Below are positions 40,454-51,752 of a stretch of DNA of 64,000 bases, piece by piece; position 1 is the first letter of the stretch; each line of letters opens with the position of its first letter. Source of the DNA: Bryobacteraceae bacterium (GTDB lineage: Bacteria; Acidobacteriota; Terriglobia; Bryobacterales; Bryobacteraceae); the NCBI GenBank assembly GCA_026002875.1, contig BPGE01000001.1:2480001-2544000 (forward strand), given 5' to 3'. Below the pieces are notes generated by a model. That model saw nothing but the letters and a program-made list of their open reading frames with translations, was not told where the DNA came from and did no database searches. The translations under genes were made by a program, and so were the position numbers.

Positions 40454-42170
40454 CCGGAAAGATCAGGCAAAAGCCGCCGCCGGGCTTCAGGGCGGCTCTG
40501 CGGAAATACTGCATCACCGCTGGTTCCTGGCGGCCATGTTTGCCGCGGCATTCGTCGCTTATCTGCCCGCTCTCCGCGGGCCGTTTCTTTTCGACGACCG
40601 CGGGCTGGAGCTGTTCCTCCAGTCTCCCCCTCCGCTCTCCGCGCTCGTGCAACGCGGCGCGCGGCTGATCACCAATCTCAGCTTTCTGGCGGAAGCCCGG
40701 CTGGCGGGGCTGAATCCTCAGAGCTTTCACGTCACGAATCTCGTTCTGCATCTGATCAACGGGTTTCTTGTCCATGCGATCCTCGCAGCGCTGCTGCAGC
40801 GCCGCGGACCGCTCGGCGCGGCGGAGAGATTCGCTGCTGCTGCAGGGGCGGGTCTGTTTCTGCTGCATCCTCTGGCAACGGAATCGGTGGCGTATATTTC
40901 CAGCCGCTCGGAACTGCTCTGCGCTTTCTTCTCCTATCTGGCATTCCTGCTTTTTCTCCGCTCGCCCGACGGTCAGACCATGACGTGGGGACGGGCGCTC
41001 GCAGTCACGCTTCTTCTTGGCCTGGGCGCCGTCAGCAAGGAGCCCGCCATCGCCATGGCGGCGATCTTCGCGTTCTTCGATCTCACGGATGGAGAATCCT
41101 TCTCGCCGAGGCCTCTTCTGCGCCGCTGGAAGCTCTACCTTCCCATGCTTGCCGCGGCCGGCGCGATCGGCTTTCGCCTCTTCCGCGTCCTTTCCCGGGA
41201 AGGCAGCGCCGGCGTTTCGGCGAAACATGCTCCGCTGGACTACCTGCTGACGCAGTTCGAGGTCGTCTGGCGCTATTTCGGCCTCGTCCTGTTTCCGCTC
41301 GGGCAGAACCTCGACCACCTCCACCCGATCGTCAGGGCGCCTGGAACATTTTCGGCCTGGCTTGGTTTCGCCGCGCTGGCAGCATTGCTTGCCGCCGCCT
41401 GGCGTTACCGCATCAGGTTCCCGCTGGCCTTTCTTGGGCTGATGTTCGTCCTCATCCTTCTGACGCCCACGTCTTCCATCGTGCCCATCGATGACGCCAT
41501 GGCCGAGCGGCGCCTCTATCTCGGTTTCCCCGGTTTCTCGATGATCGCCGCGGAATTCCTGCGCCGCCTCCGTCCCTCCGTCGCCGTCCATGCGGCGGCG
41601 GGCGCAGCGCTTCTGATTCTTGCCATGCTGACCTGGAACCGGTCCGCGCTCTACCAGGCTGCCATCCCGATGTGGGAGAACTCCGTCGCCGCCAACCCGA
41701 AGAACCACCGCGCCTGGTTCCATCTCGCCTTCGCCTACTATGAAGATGGCCGCTGCGCCGACGCAATCCGGGCTTACGAAAAGGGCGCCGCCCTGAGCCC
41801 GAAACCCGATCCCACACTGCTGGCCGACTGGGCGCTTGCGCTGGAGTGCGAGGGACGGACCGGCGAAGCGGAGGCGCGGCTCCGCGAGGCCCTGGCGATC
41901 GAGCGCCATCCTCACACCCTGACGCTGCTGGGCCGCGTGCTGGCAAAGAAAGGAAACCTCGAGCAGGCGATGGAAACCCTGAACGAAGCTCTCCGCATCA
42001 ACCCCTCCAACGCCAACGCCCTCGCCTACCGAGGCAATGTTTACCTGCTGCGCCATCAGCCGGAGCTGGCTCTGGCCGATTACGAAGCCGCGCTGCGCCT
42101 GCAGCCGGGCGATCCGGCGGCGATGAAAGGCAGGGAATCCGCGCTGCGCGCGCTGGGACGCAGCCGGTGA
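40440..42170 (+). CDS. GT-C membrane glycosyltransferase with C-terminal TPRs (TMTC-like)
   Basis: A 576-residue protein. A short basic N-terminus (GKRSRKDQAK) is followed by about ten hydrophobic segments. The loop after the first helix has FLFDDRG with the Asp pair expected for GT-C enzymes, then LITNLSF and FLLHPLATESVAYISSRSELLCAFF. From about residue 430 there are four TPR-like repeats (AWFHLAFAYYEDGRCADAIRAYEKG and so on). This is the architecture of TMTC/O-mannosyltransferase-like proteins. It may attach sugars to exported proteins using the lipid donor made by the upstream GT2 (inference). A related protein starts at 814. Confidence 0.8.
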   Translation: MGKRSRKDQAKAAAGLQGGSAEILHHRWFLAAMFAAAFVAYLPALRGPFLFDDRGLELFLQSPPPLSALVQRGARLITNLSFLAEARLAGLNPQSFHVTNLVLHLINGFLVHAILAALLQRRGPLGAAERFAAAAGAGLFLLHPLATESVAYISSRSELLCAFFSYLAFLLFLRSPDGQTMTWGRALAVTLLLGLGAVSKEPAIAMAAIFAFFDLTDGESFSPRPLLRRWKLYLPMLAAAGAIGFRLFRVLSREGSAGVSAKHAPLDYLLTQFEVVWRYFGLVLFPLGQNLDHLHPIVRAPGTFSAWLGFAALAALLAAAWRYRIRFPLAFLGLMFVLILLTPTSSIVPIDDAMAERRLYLGFPGFSMIAAEFLRRLRPSVAVHAAAGAALLILAMLTWNRSALYQAAIPMWENSVAANPKNHRAWFHLAFAYYEDGRCADAIRAYEKGAALSPKPDPTLLADWALALECEGRTGEAEARLREALAIERHPHTLTLLGRVLAKKGNLEQAMETLNEALRINPSNANALAYRGNVYLLRHQPELALADYEAALRLQPGDPAAMKGRESALRALGRSR

Positions 42171-42174
42171 CGCC

Positions 42175-43245
42175 ATGCGCATCGGCATCAACGCCCTGTA
42201 TCTGATCCCCGGAGGCGTCGGAGGCACGGAAACATATCTTCGAAATCTTGTTGCTGCGCTCGAGGCCCGGGCCGCTGGCCACGGGATCGTGGTCTTCACG
42301 AACCGCGAAACCGGTCCGCTTGGCGCCCGCTGCGCCGTGCAGCCCGTGCGGGCGCGCATCCGCCCCTGGCGCATCGCCTACGAGCAATGCCTCCTGCCCT
42401 TTGCGCTGGCCCGGCACGGCATCGATGTCGTGCTGAACCCCGGCTTCACCATGCCGCTTGCCGCCGCGATCCCTCAGGTGACGGTCTTTCATGACCTCCA
42501 GCATTTGCGGCATCCCGAGTATTTCCGCTGGTTCGATCTGCCGTTCTGGCGGCTGCTGCTTTGGGCCTCGGCGCGCCGTTCCACCCGGCTCATCGCGGTC
42601 AGCGAGGCCACCCGTCTGGATCTTCTGAAGTACTACGGGCGCGATGCTGCCGTCGTGCCTCATGGCGTGGAAGAGGAGTTCTTCGCGATCGCCGCCCGCC
42701 GCGAGCCGGGCGATTATCTCTTCTACCCTTCCACCACGCACCCGCACAAAAATCACACGCGGCTTCTGCGCGTCTTCGCCCGTCTCCGGCGGGACCATCC
42801 CGCGCTCAGGCTGGTGCTCACCGGCGTCCGGGGCTTCGCCGAGAGCAGCGTGCAGAGCGCCATCCGCGAGCTCGGTCTGGGAGAGGCGGTGGAGTGCCGC
42901 GGCTGGATTCCCAGGGAGGAACTGCTGGAACTGTACCGCTGCGCCCGCGGCTTCGTTTACCCGTCGCTGTTCGAGGGCTTCGGCATGCCGGTGCTCGAGG
43001 CGCTCGCCGCAGGCGTGCCCGCGGCTTGCAGCGATATCGAGCCGCTGCGCAGCCTCGCTTCCCGCCACGCACTCCTGTTCGATCCTGAGGACGACGAATC
43101 GATGCTGGAGGCACTGCGCCGGCTTCTGGCGGGCCAGGCGCCTCGGACCGGCAGCGAATACGCGCGCCGGTTCACGTGGGCGCGTGCGGCGGAACTCACG
43201 CTTCAGGTGCTCGAAGACGCCTACCGGAGGAAGTCCTCGAGCTGA
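42175..43245 (+). CDS. Family 4 glycosyltransferase
   Basis: A 356-residue GT-B enzyme. The N-terminal half starts with INALYLIPGGVGGTETYLRNL. The donor-binding half has YPSTTHPHKNHTRLLRVFA (about 183-201) and FVYPSLFEGFGMPVLEALAAGVPAA (about 262-286), with the conserved E-x7-E. It is a retaining glycosyltransferase, probably mannosyl- or glucosyl-transferring in polysaccharide or lipoglycan synthesis. It is the last gene of the operon. Its stop region overlaps the convergent dapD by 25 bases. Confidence 0.88.
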   Translation: MRIGINALYLIPGGVGGTETYLRNLVAALEARAAGHGIVVFTNRETGPLGARCAVQPVRARIRPWRIAYEQCLLPFALARHGIDVVLNPGFTMPLAAAIPQVTVFHDLQHLRHPEYFRWFDLPFWRLLLWASARRSTRLIAVSEATRLDLLKYYGRDAAVVPHGVEEEFFAIAARREPGDYLFYPSTTHPHKNHTRLLRVFARLRRDHPALRLVLTGVRGFAESSVQSAIRELGLGEAVECRGWIPREELLELYRCARGFVYPSLFEGFGMPVLEALAAGVPAACSDIEPLRSLASRHALLFDPEDDESMLEALRRLLAGQAPRTGSEYARRFTWARAAELTLQVLEDAYRRKSSS

Positions 43246-44057
43246 AGCCGCGCGTCGGTCTTTTCGTCCCGGTATTTCACGATCACCGGCGTGTAGAGCG
43301 ACAGGCCCCAATCTTTGCCTGCCCCTCGGGAGACAGCGCGGGAGCCGGCCACCACGACGGCTTCTTCCGGCACCACCAGCGGCTGATCGTCTTTCGCCGA
43401 ATGAATCACGCCGCGCACCAGGTCATACAACGGCGTGGAGCGTGTCAGAATCACGCCCGCCGCCAGCACGGCGCGGCGCTTCACGATCGTCCCTTCGTAC
43501 ACCCCGCAGTTGCCGCCCAGCAGAACGTCATCCTCGATGATCACGGGCATCGCGCCGACGGGCTCCAGAACGCCGCCGATCTGCGCCGCCGCCGAGATAT
43601 GGCATCGCGCCCCGACCTGCGCGCACGAACCGACAAGCGCGTGCGAATCGACCATCGTCCCGTCGCCGACCCACGCGCCGACATTGATGTACATCGGCGG
43701 CATGCAGGTGACGCCCCTGCCCAGGAACACGCCGTCGCGGATCGATGAGCCGCCGGGCACCACACGCACGCCGCTGTCCGCCGAAAGCCGCCGCACCGGA
43801 TAGGTGGACTTGTCGAACCACGGCTGCCGCGCTGCGTCGATCGACATATCGACGATGGCTCCCATGCGGAAGCCAAGCAGAATGCCCTTCTTCACCCAGG
43901 CGTTGACGCGCCAGCCTGTCGGGCTCCCCGGGTCGGGCTCGGCGGCCCGGATGCGCCCGGCATTCAAAGCCTCCTTGAAAGCCGCGAACAGAGCATGGTG
44001 CTGCGCCGTGTATCGCTCCGGCGGATGATCAAACAATTCTTCAATCTTCTGTTGCAT
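43221..44057 (-). CDS. dapD: 2,3,4,5-tetrahydropyridine-2,6-dicarboxylate N-succinyltransferase
   Basis: A 278-residue left-handed beta-helix transferase. The N-terminal helices (QQKIEELFD) are followed by RVNAWVKKGILLGFRMG (near 70-86). Hexapeptide repeats include GGSSIRDGVFLGRGVTCMPPMYINVGAWVGDGTMVDSHA, then VLLGGNCGVYEGTIV. The MPPMYINVGA block is specific for DapD. The ATG at 44057 has CGGAG upstream and starts eight bases after dapA. It makes N-succinyl-2-amino-6-oxopimelate, the step before DapC/DapE in the succinylase branch. Confidence 0.92.
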   Translation of the reverse strand: MQQKIEELFDHPPERYTAQHHALFAAFKEALNAGRIRAAEPDPGSPTGWRVNAWVKKGILLGFRMGAIVDMSIDAARQPWFDKSTYPVRRLSADSGVRVVPGGSSIRDGVFLGRGVTCMPPMYINVGAWVGDGTMVDSHALVGSCAQVGARCHISAAAQIGGVLEPVGAMPVIIEDDVLLGGNCGVYEGTIVKRRAVLAAGVILTRSTPLYDLVRGVIHSAKDDQPLVVPEEAVVVAGSRAVSRGAGKDWGLSLYTPVIVKYRDEKTDARLQLEDFLR

Positions 44058-44065
44058 GGCTCCGT

Positions 44066-44947
44066 TCAGATCAGACCGCATTGCGACAGCACCTGCTCGA
44101 TCCTCGCCATGCTGGCGGGAGACGGAGGCACAAGAGGCAGCCGCCAGACGGGCTCGATCAGCCCCATGCGCGCCAGCGCCGCCTTCACCGGAATCGGGTT
44201 GGACTCGATGAAATTCATCTCCATCAGCGCCAGCCACTGTTTCTGCAGCCGCCGCGCCCCGGCGAAGTCGCCGTCGAGACAGGCTTGCGCCAGGGCGCGC
44301 ATTGGCCCGGGAATTTCGTTCGACGCGACGGAAATCACGCCGCGTCCGCCGAGCGCCGCCAGCGCCAGCGTGATCGAATCATCTCCGCTGAGCACGTCGA
44401 ACCGCTCCGGGACGGTGGCGCAGATCTGCGCCATCTGCGCGATGTTGCCGCTGGCTTCCTTGACGCCCACGATGTTGCCGATCTCCGCCAGCCGCCGCAG
44501 CGTCGCCGGCTCGACGTTGACGCCCGTGCGCCCGGCGACGCTGTAGACCACAATGGGGAGCCTGGTCGCCGATGCGATCGCCCGGTAGTGCTGATACAGA
44601 CCCTCCTGCGTGGGCTTGTTGTAGTAGGGCGTCACGCTCAGCAGCCCGTCGGCGCCCATCGCCTCCAGCTCGCGCGCCAGTTCGATGACCTCCGCGGTGT
44701 TGTACCCGCCGCAACCCGCGAGCACCGGGCATCTGCCCTTCGCCTCTTCCAGAGTGATCTCGACCACGCGCAGATGCTCCGCGCGTGTCAGCGTCGGGCT
44801 TTCGCCCGTGGTGCCGCACGGCACGAGGAAATGAATGTCCGCCTCGAGCTGCCGCCGCACCAGGCGCCGCAGCGCTTCTTCATCCAGCGAGAGATCCTTG
44901 CGGAACGGTGTCACCAGAGCCGTCCCGCATCCGATGAATTGGCTCAT
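44066..44947 (-). CDS. dapA: 4-hydroxy-tetrahydrodipicolinate synthase
   Basis: A 293-residue DHDPS. It has LVPCGTTGESPTL (38-50), tyrosine in VVYSVAGRTGVN (about 134) and the Schiff-base lysine in VGVKEASGNIAQ (about 162). Standard length and lysine-operon context make it the housekeeping enzyme, condensing pyruvate with aspartate semialdehyde. Compare the extended paralogue at 31946-32962. It lies between dapB (19-base gap) and dapD (8-base gap). Confidence 0.95.
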   Translation of the reverse strand: MSQFIGCGTALVTPFRKDLSLDEEALRRLVRRQLEADIHFLVPCGTTGESPTLTRAEHLRVVEITLEEAKGRCPVLAGCGGYNTAEVIELARELEAMGADGLLSVTPYYNKPTQEGLYQHYRAIASATRLPIVVYSVAGRTGVNVEPATLRRLAEIGNIVGVKEASGNIAQMAQICATVPERFDVLSGDDSITLALAALGGRGVISVASNEIPGPMRALAQACLDGDFAGARRLQKQWLALMEMNFIESNPIPVKAALARMGLIEPVWRLPLVPPSPASMARIEQVLSQCGLI

Positions 44948-44966
44948 GCCGCCTCCCTTCCCTGCC

Positions 44967-45671
44967 TCACGCCTTCAGCTCCCCGAACAGGACCTGGCTG
45001 AACTCATGGCATCCCTTCAGTCCCTGCGCCAGACGCTGCGCCGCCCACAGGGCGCCGCGGGCGAAGCCTTCGCGGCTCCGCGCCGTATGGCGCAGCGTGA
45101 TCGTGTCAGCCGCCGAATCGAAGCCGATCTCGTGGGTGCCCGGGACTGCGCCCGCGCGGTTGCTGGCCGTGTCGATGCGGCCTTCGTAGCCAGCCTTCCG
45201 CATGGCTTCCACCAGCTTGAGCAGCGTGCCCGAAGGAGCGTCCTTCTTCGCGCTGTGGTGGATCTCCCAGGCCCAGGCTTCATATTCCGGCTGCCGGCTC
45301 AGCAGTTGCGCCGCCGCTGCGACGATGCGTTCGAACACATTCACGCCGATCGAGAAGTTCGGCCCGTAGATGAAGCCGGCGCCGCCCGCCTCGAACGCGG
45401 CTTTCACCTCGTCCAGCCGCGCGTACCAGCCGGTGGCGCCGCAGACCGTCGGGACGCCCAGCGAGGCGAGCTTCAGCAGGTTGCCGGGCGCGGCGTCGGG
45501 CGCGGTGAATTCGATGGCGGCCGCAATGCCGCGGAAATTCTCCGCCGTCAGCCCGGCGCCTCCGGCGTTGTTGTGAACATCGAGAATGAGCCCCGTCTCG
45601 AAGCCGTACTGCGGCGCAAGCTGCTCGATCAGCCTGCCCATTTTTCCGTATCCGACAAGCGCCAGCTTCAC
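44967..45671 (-). CDS. dapB: 4-hydroxy-tetrahydrodipicolinate reductase
   Basis: A 234-residue reductase with a GTG start that overlaps the lysC stop as GTGA. It has the N-terminal ALVGYGKMGR nucleotide loop, then EFTAPDA, CGATGWY, NFSIGVNVFERIV (about 110-122) and HHSAKKDAPSGT (about 145), where the lysine and histidine act in catalysis. VPGTHEIGFD follows. The SIGVN and HHxxKxDxPSGT blocks identify DapB. It reduces HTPA with NAD(P)H in the cytoplasm. Confidence 0.93.
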   Translation of the reverse strand: MKLALVGYGKMGRLIEQLAPQYGFETGLILDVHNNAGGAGLTAENFRGIAAAIEFTAPDAAPGNLLKLASLGVPTVCGATGWYARLDEVKAAFEAGGAGFIYGPNFSIGVNVFERIVAAAAQLLSRQPEYEAWAWEIHHSAKKDAPSGTLLKLVEAMRKAGYEGRIDTASNRAGAVPGTHEIGFDSAADTITLRHTARSREGFARGALWAAQRLAQGLKGCHEFSQVLFGELKA

Positions 45672-47038
45672 TCGAACACCTCCGGATCCAGTTCGCGGAA
45701 AAACTCCTCGTGCAGCGCCGCCACAGCCGGAACCACGTCCTCGTCGCGCACGACAAGGCTGACGTTGTTGAACGAAGCGCCGTGGCTGATCATCCGCACG
45801 TTGATCTCCCGCAGCGCATGGAAGATCCGCGCGCCGATGCCCGGCGTCTCGCGCAGCGCGTCGCCCACCAGGCACAGGATCGCCTGATCGGGGATCACGC
45901 GCACGTCGGAGATGCGGGCCAGCTCGCGCTCGATGTCGGCGATGAAGCGCGGCTGGTCGATGGTCACCGCCACGCAGACCTCGCTGGTCGTCACCAGATC
46001 CACGGGCGTCTGATAGCGGTCGAACACTTCGAAAATGCGGCGCAGAAAGCCGTGCGCCATCAGCATGCGCAGGCTGCGGATCTCGACTACGGTGATCCCG
46101 CGCTTGCAGGCGATCGACTTGATCGGATTGCGGCAGGGCACCGCACTGGCCACGATGAGCGTGCCTTCCACGTCGGGGCGGCGCGAGTTCAGGATGCGCA
46201 CCGGGATGTTTTTCTCGATGGCCGGCTGCACGGTGGCCGGGTGCAGCACCTTGGCGCCGAAATAGGCGAGCTCCGCCGCTTCATCGAACGAGATCCGGCG
46301 CACCCGCCTGCCTCCGGGCAGCACGCGCGGATCGCAGGTCAGCATGCCGTCGACGTCGGTCCAGATCTGGATCTCTTCCGCGCCGATGCCCGCGCCGGCG
46401 ATGGCCGCGGAAAAGTCGCTGCCGCCGCGGCCGAGCGTCGTCGTCGTGCCATCCGATGCGGCGCCGATGAATCCGCCCATCACGGCGACGCGGTCTTCCA
46501 GCAGCGGCGCCACTTTTTCCTTGAAGCGCGCATAGGTGCGGCTGTACAGCGGCAGCGCCTGCGTATGGCGGCTGTCGGTGATCAGCACCGTGCGCGCATC
46601 CACATGGACGGCGGGAATGCCCAGCCCGGGAAACAGCAGCGCGATCAGCGCGGACGACAGCCGCTCGCCGTAGCTCGCGGTCTCGTCCCACAGCGGGGGC
46701 GTTACCTGCCCCGCGGCGGCGATCTGCTCGAGCGTGGATTCGAGCTGCTCGAAGTGCCTTTCAAGCAGCCCGTCCATCGCCGGGCGGTCCTCCGCCCGCA
46801 CGAGCGCGCCCGCTTCGCGACGGTGATAGGCGAGCAGCTCTTCGGCGTCGCGCAGCGCATCGCCGAGATTGCCGGCAGCGGCTTTGTCGGCCGCGGCCAG
46901 CAGGCGGTTGGTCGTCTTGCCCATGGCCGAGACTACCACCAGCGGCCTGCGGTCGAGCCGCGCGCGCACAATGCCGGCCACGCGCTCGATGGCGGCGGCG
47001 CTCTCCACCGAGGTGCCGCCGAATTTCATGACGATCAT
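45668..47038 (-). CDS. lysC: Aspartate kinase
   Basis: A 456-residue aspartokinase. The substrate/ATP block VMKFGGTSV is at 3-11, then SYGERLSS (near 120), TLGRGGSDFSAA (near 200) and WTDVDGMLTCDPR. C-terminal ACT domains (EIRSLRMLMAHGFLRRIFEVF, then ALREINVRMISHGAS) give feedback regulation, usually by lysine or threonine. It starts the phosphorylation of aspartate for DAP, lysine, methionine and threonine. It follows asd by nine bases and is coupled to dapB. Confidence 0.95.
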   Translation of the reverse strand: MIVMKFGGTSVESAAAIERVAGIVRARLDRRPLVVVSAMGKTTNRLLAAADKAAAGNLGDALRDAEELLAYHRREAGALVRAEDRPAMDGLLERHFEQLESTLEQIAAAGQVTPPLWDETASYGERLSSALIALLFPGLGIPAVHVDARTVLITDSRHTQALPLYSRTYARFKEKVAPLLEDRVAVMGGFIGAASDGTTTTLGRGGSDFSAAIAGAGIGAEEIQIWTDVDGMLTCDPRVLPGGRRVRRISFDEAAELAYFGAKVLHPATVQPAIEKNIPVRILNSRRPDVEGTLIVASAVPCRNPIKSIACKRGITVVEIRSLRMLMAHGFLRRIFEVFDRYQTPVDLVTTSEVCVAVTIDQPRFIADIERELARISDVRVIPDQAILCLVGDALRETPGIGARIFHALREINVRMISHGASFNNVSLVVRDEDVVPAVAALHEEFFRELDPEVFE

Positions 47039-47047
47039 GGCTGCCTT

Positions 47048-48094
47048 CTACTTCAGATAGCCCTGCGCCACCATCAGCTCGGCGTTCAGCACCGCCGCGC
47101 CCGCGGCGCCGCGGATCGTATTGTGCGCCAGGCAGACGAACTTGTAGTCGAGCACCGGGCAGGTGCGCAGGCGGCCGACGGTGACGGTCATGCCGTTGTC
47201 CCGCCACGCATCGCGCCGCGGCTGCGGGCGGTTTTCCGAGTGAAGGTACAGGACGGGCTTAGGCGGCGCGCTGGGCAGCTTCAGCTTCTGCGGCTCGGCG
47301 GTGAATTCGTCGTAGGCGTGGATCAGCTCCTGCAGGGACGCTTTCCGGCTCAGGCTGACGCTCACCGTCACCGTGTGGCCGTCGAGCACGGGCACGCGGT
47401 TGCAGTGCGCGCTCACGCGCGCCGGCAGGTAGTCGATGTGATCGCCGGCGAACTCGCCCAGGATCTTCAGAGTCTCGGTTTCCATCTTCCCTTCCTCGCC
47501 GCCGATGAAGGGAATCACGTTGCCGACGATGTCAAACGAGGCCACGCCCGGATAGCCCGCGCCGGAGACCGCCTGCATCGTTGTGGCGATCACCTGCGTG
47601 ATGCCGAACGGCTTCAGAGGCGCCAGCCCCATCGTCAGCGCGACGGTCGAGCAGTTCGGATTGGTCACCACGGCGCCCTTCCAGCCCCGCTTGTGCTGGT
47701 GCTCGATCAGCTTCAGATGCCCCGCGTTGATTTCCGGCACCAGCAGGGGCACGTCGGGCTCCATGCGGTGGTTGCGCGAGTTGGAGACCACATAGTGGCC
47801 CGCCTCGGCGAAAGCCCGCTCGATTTCGGTGGCGACGGACGCATCCATGGCCGAAAAAACAAGCTTGGGCGCTTTTGTTTCCGGCTTGCATTCCTGCACG
47901 GTCAGGCGCGCCGCGGCTTGCGGCATGTCGCCTTCCAGCCGCCACGGGGCGGCCTCGTGGTAGGGTTTGCCCGCCGAGCGGTCGCTCGCGCCGACCCAGG
48001 TCAGCTCGAACCAGGGATGACCGTCGAGAAAGCGGATGAAATTCTGGCCCACCATTCCGGTGGCGCCCAGGACGCCGACTTCGATCTTCTTCAT
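47048..48094 (-). CDS. asd: Aspartate-semialdehyde dehydrogenase
   Basis: A 348-residue enzyme with GVLGATGMVGQNFIRFL (NADP loop, 7-23) and the catalytic cysteine in VVTNPNCSTVALTMGL (about 150). HCNRVPVLDGHTVTVSVSL (about 230) includes the catalytic histidine. The sequence pattern is closest to the archaeal/fungal-type ASADH branch. It reduces aspartyl phosphate to the semialdehyde in the cytoplasm. I use the ATG at 48094 rather than one 15 bases upstream. The 81-base gap before it leaves room for an internal promoter. Confidence 0.93.
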   Translation of the reverse strand: MKKIEVGVLGATGMVGQNFIRFLDGHPWFELTWVGASDRSAGKPYHEAAPWRLEGDMPQAAARLTVQECKPETKAPKLVFSAMDASVATEIERAFAEAGHYVVSNSRNHRMEPDVPLLVPEINAGHLKLIEHQHKRGWKGAVVTNPNCSTVALTMGLAPLKPFGITQVIATTMQAVSGAGYPGVASFDIVGNVIPFIGGEEGKMETETLKILGEFAGDHIDYLPARVSAHCNRVPVLDGHTVTVSVSLSRKASLQELIHAYDEFTAEPQKLKLPSAPPKPVLYLHSENRPQPRRDAWRDNGMTVTVGRLRTCPVLDYKFVCLAHNTIRGAAGAAVLNAELMVAQGYLK

Positions 48095-48175
48095 GACTGC
48101 CTCTTCCATTCTCGTCCGGCGGGTTGCAGAGCCTGCTTGCGGCTGCCGCCGCGCCGGCCGTAGTCCGCTCCGGCA

Positions 48176-49183
48176 TCAGGCGGCCAGCAGCCGCTTGACC
48201 ATGGTCTGGTAAATCGTGACGGCCTCGGCCAGTTGCGCCCTGGGCACGCGCTCTTCGCTGGTGTGAGCCACGTGAATCGAGCCGGGTCCGATCAGGAACG
48301 GCTCGCCCCAGGCGCCTCCGAACGCCGGAATGTCGGTAGTGAAAGCCACCACCGTTGTTTCGAAGCCATCCAGCGCGCCCAGTTTCAGCGCGGGGATGCA
48401 GAGAATCTCGCGGGCTTCCGCCAGCCCCTCCACGGCGCGGGCCACCGCCTCGCGCAGAGGCTCAGGATCGCCCACCAGCCGGAACATGAGCGATGCCTCG
48501 GCGTGGTCGGGAATGACGTTCGGCGCCCTGCCGCCGCTGATCTGCCCGATGTTCAGAGTGCACGGACCCAGCACCGGGTCCTGCGGCAGCGGAATGGCCC
48601 GGACGCGCGCCAGGGCGTCCAGCAGTTTCTCGATCGCCGATTCGCCCAGCTCGGGATAGGCGGAATGCGCCATGCGCCCCGAGGCGCGCAGCTCGTACCG
48701 CAACGCGCCCTTGCTGCCAATGGCGAGCCGGTTTTCGGTCGGCTCGCCGTTGATCAGAAACCGGCTGCCGCGGGGGTGACGGGCGGCATGGAACGCGCCG
48801 GCGCTGTTTTTCTCCTCGCCGACGACGAACAGAAGGGCGAAGTTCCGCACGCCTTCTTCCAGCAGCTTCTCCGCCGCGCAGATCATCGCCGCGATGATGC
48901 CCTTGACGTCGCAGGCGCCCCGCCCCCAGATGAACTGGCCGTCCTCGCTGGAGGGAATGAACGGCGGCACCGTGTCCAGATGCGTGGAAAGCGTGACTCG
49001 CGGCTCGCCGATGCAGGCCAGCACGTTGTTCCGCCGCGGCTCGACTTCCATCTTCTCCACACGCCCGCCATGGCGCGAAAACAGCGGCTCCAGCAGCCCG
49101 GCGACGTAGTCGCCGACCCGCTCCTCGTTGCCCGTGATGGATTCAATGTCCACCAGCGCGCGGGTCAATGAGAAAACATCCAT
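48176..49183 (-). CDS. dapE: M20-family deacylase, probably succinyl-diaminopimelate desuccinylase
   Basis: A 335-residue M20 metallopeptidase. Zinc residues are in LSTHLDTVPPF (His, Asp), GRGACDVKG (bridging Asp), VVGEEKNSAGA (catalytic and metal Glu), NGEPTE and a late histidine in IHVAHTSEE. The DapE/ArgE/CPG2 subgroup cannot be fixed by motif alone. The position at the head of asd-lysC-dapB-dapA-dapD, together with the succinylase-type dapD, points to DapE. The ATG at 49183 starts the fold correctly; longer versions add a low-complexity extension. Confidence 0.8.
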   Translation of the reverse strand: MDVFSLTRALVDIESITGNEERVGDYVAGLLEPLFSRHGGRVEKMEVEPRRNNVLACIGEPRVTLSTHLDTVPPFIPSSEDGQFIWGRGACDVKGIIAAMICAAEKLLEEGVRNFALLFVVGEEKNSAGAFHAARHPRGSRFLINGEPTENRLAIGSKGALRYELRASGRMAHSAYPELGESAIEKLLDALARVRAIPLPQDPVLGPCTLNIGQISGGRAPNVIPDHAEASLMFRLVGDPEPLREAVARAVEGLAEAREILCIPALKLGALDGFETTVVAFTTDIPAFGGAWGEPFLIGPGSIHVAHTSEERVPRAQLAEAVTIYQTMVKRLLAA

Positions 49184-49316
49184 GGGAGGGAAAGAACTTA
49201 GAGGATATCGAATCCCGAAACGCCGATTCAAGCAGCTGGCGGGCGGGGCGCCGGATCCATAGGCAACACCTATGCGAGTGAAAGGCGACATTGAACAGGG
49301 TTCCGCCTTACACTGA

Positions 49317-51641
<2,325 letters not shown>

Positions 51642-51656
51642 GCCCGTCTTCCCAAC

Positions 51657-51692
51657 GCCCGGACAGGCCCCTCCGCCTGTCCGGGCTTTTTT
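51657..51692 (+). terminator. Rho-independent terminator after katG
   Basis: An 11-bp perfect stem, GCCCGGACAGG (51657-51667) pairing with CCTGTCCGGGC (51676-51686), has an eight-base loop and is followed by six Ts. It ends the katG transcript 16 bases after the stop. Confidence 0.93.
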
Positions 51693-51752
51693 GCTTTCCG
51701 GCGGCGTGGCGGCCGCACGCCGGTTGCGTTCACAATAGACAAAGACCCCCGG

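Noticed and set aside
45710-48163. Plus-strand open frame of about 817 codons opposite lysC and asd
   Set aside because: The minus strand encodes aspartate kinase and Asd with complete motifs; the plus frame is histidine/arginine-rich and without domains.
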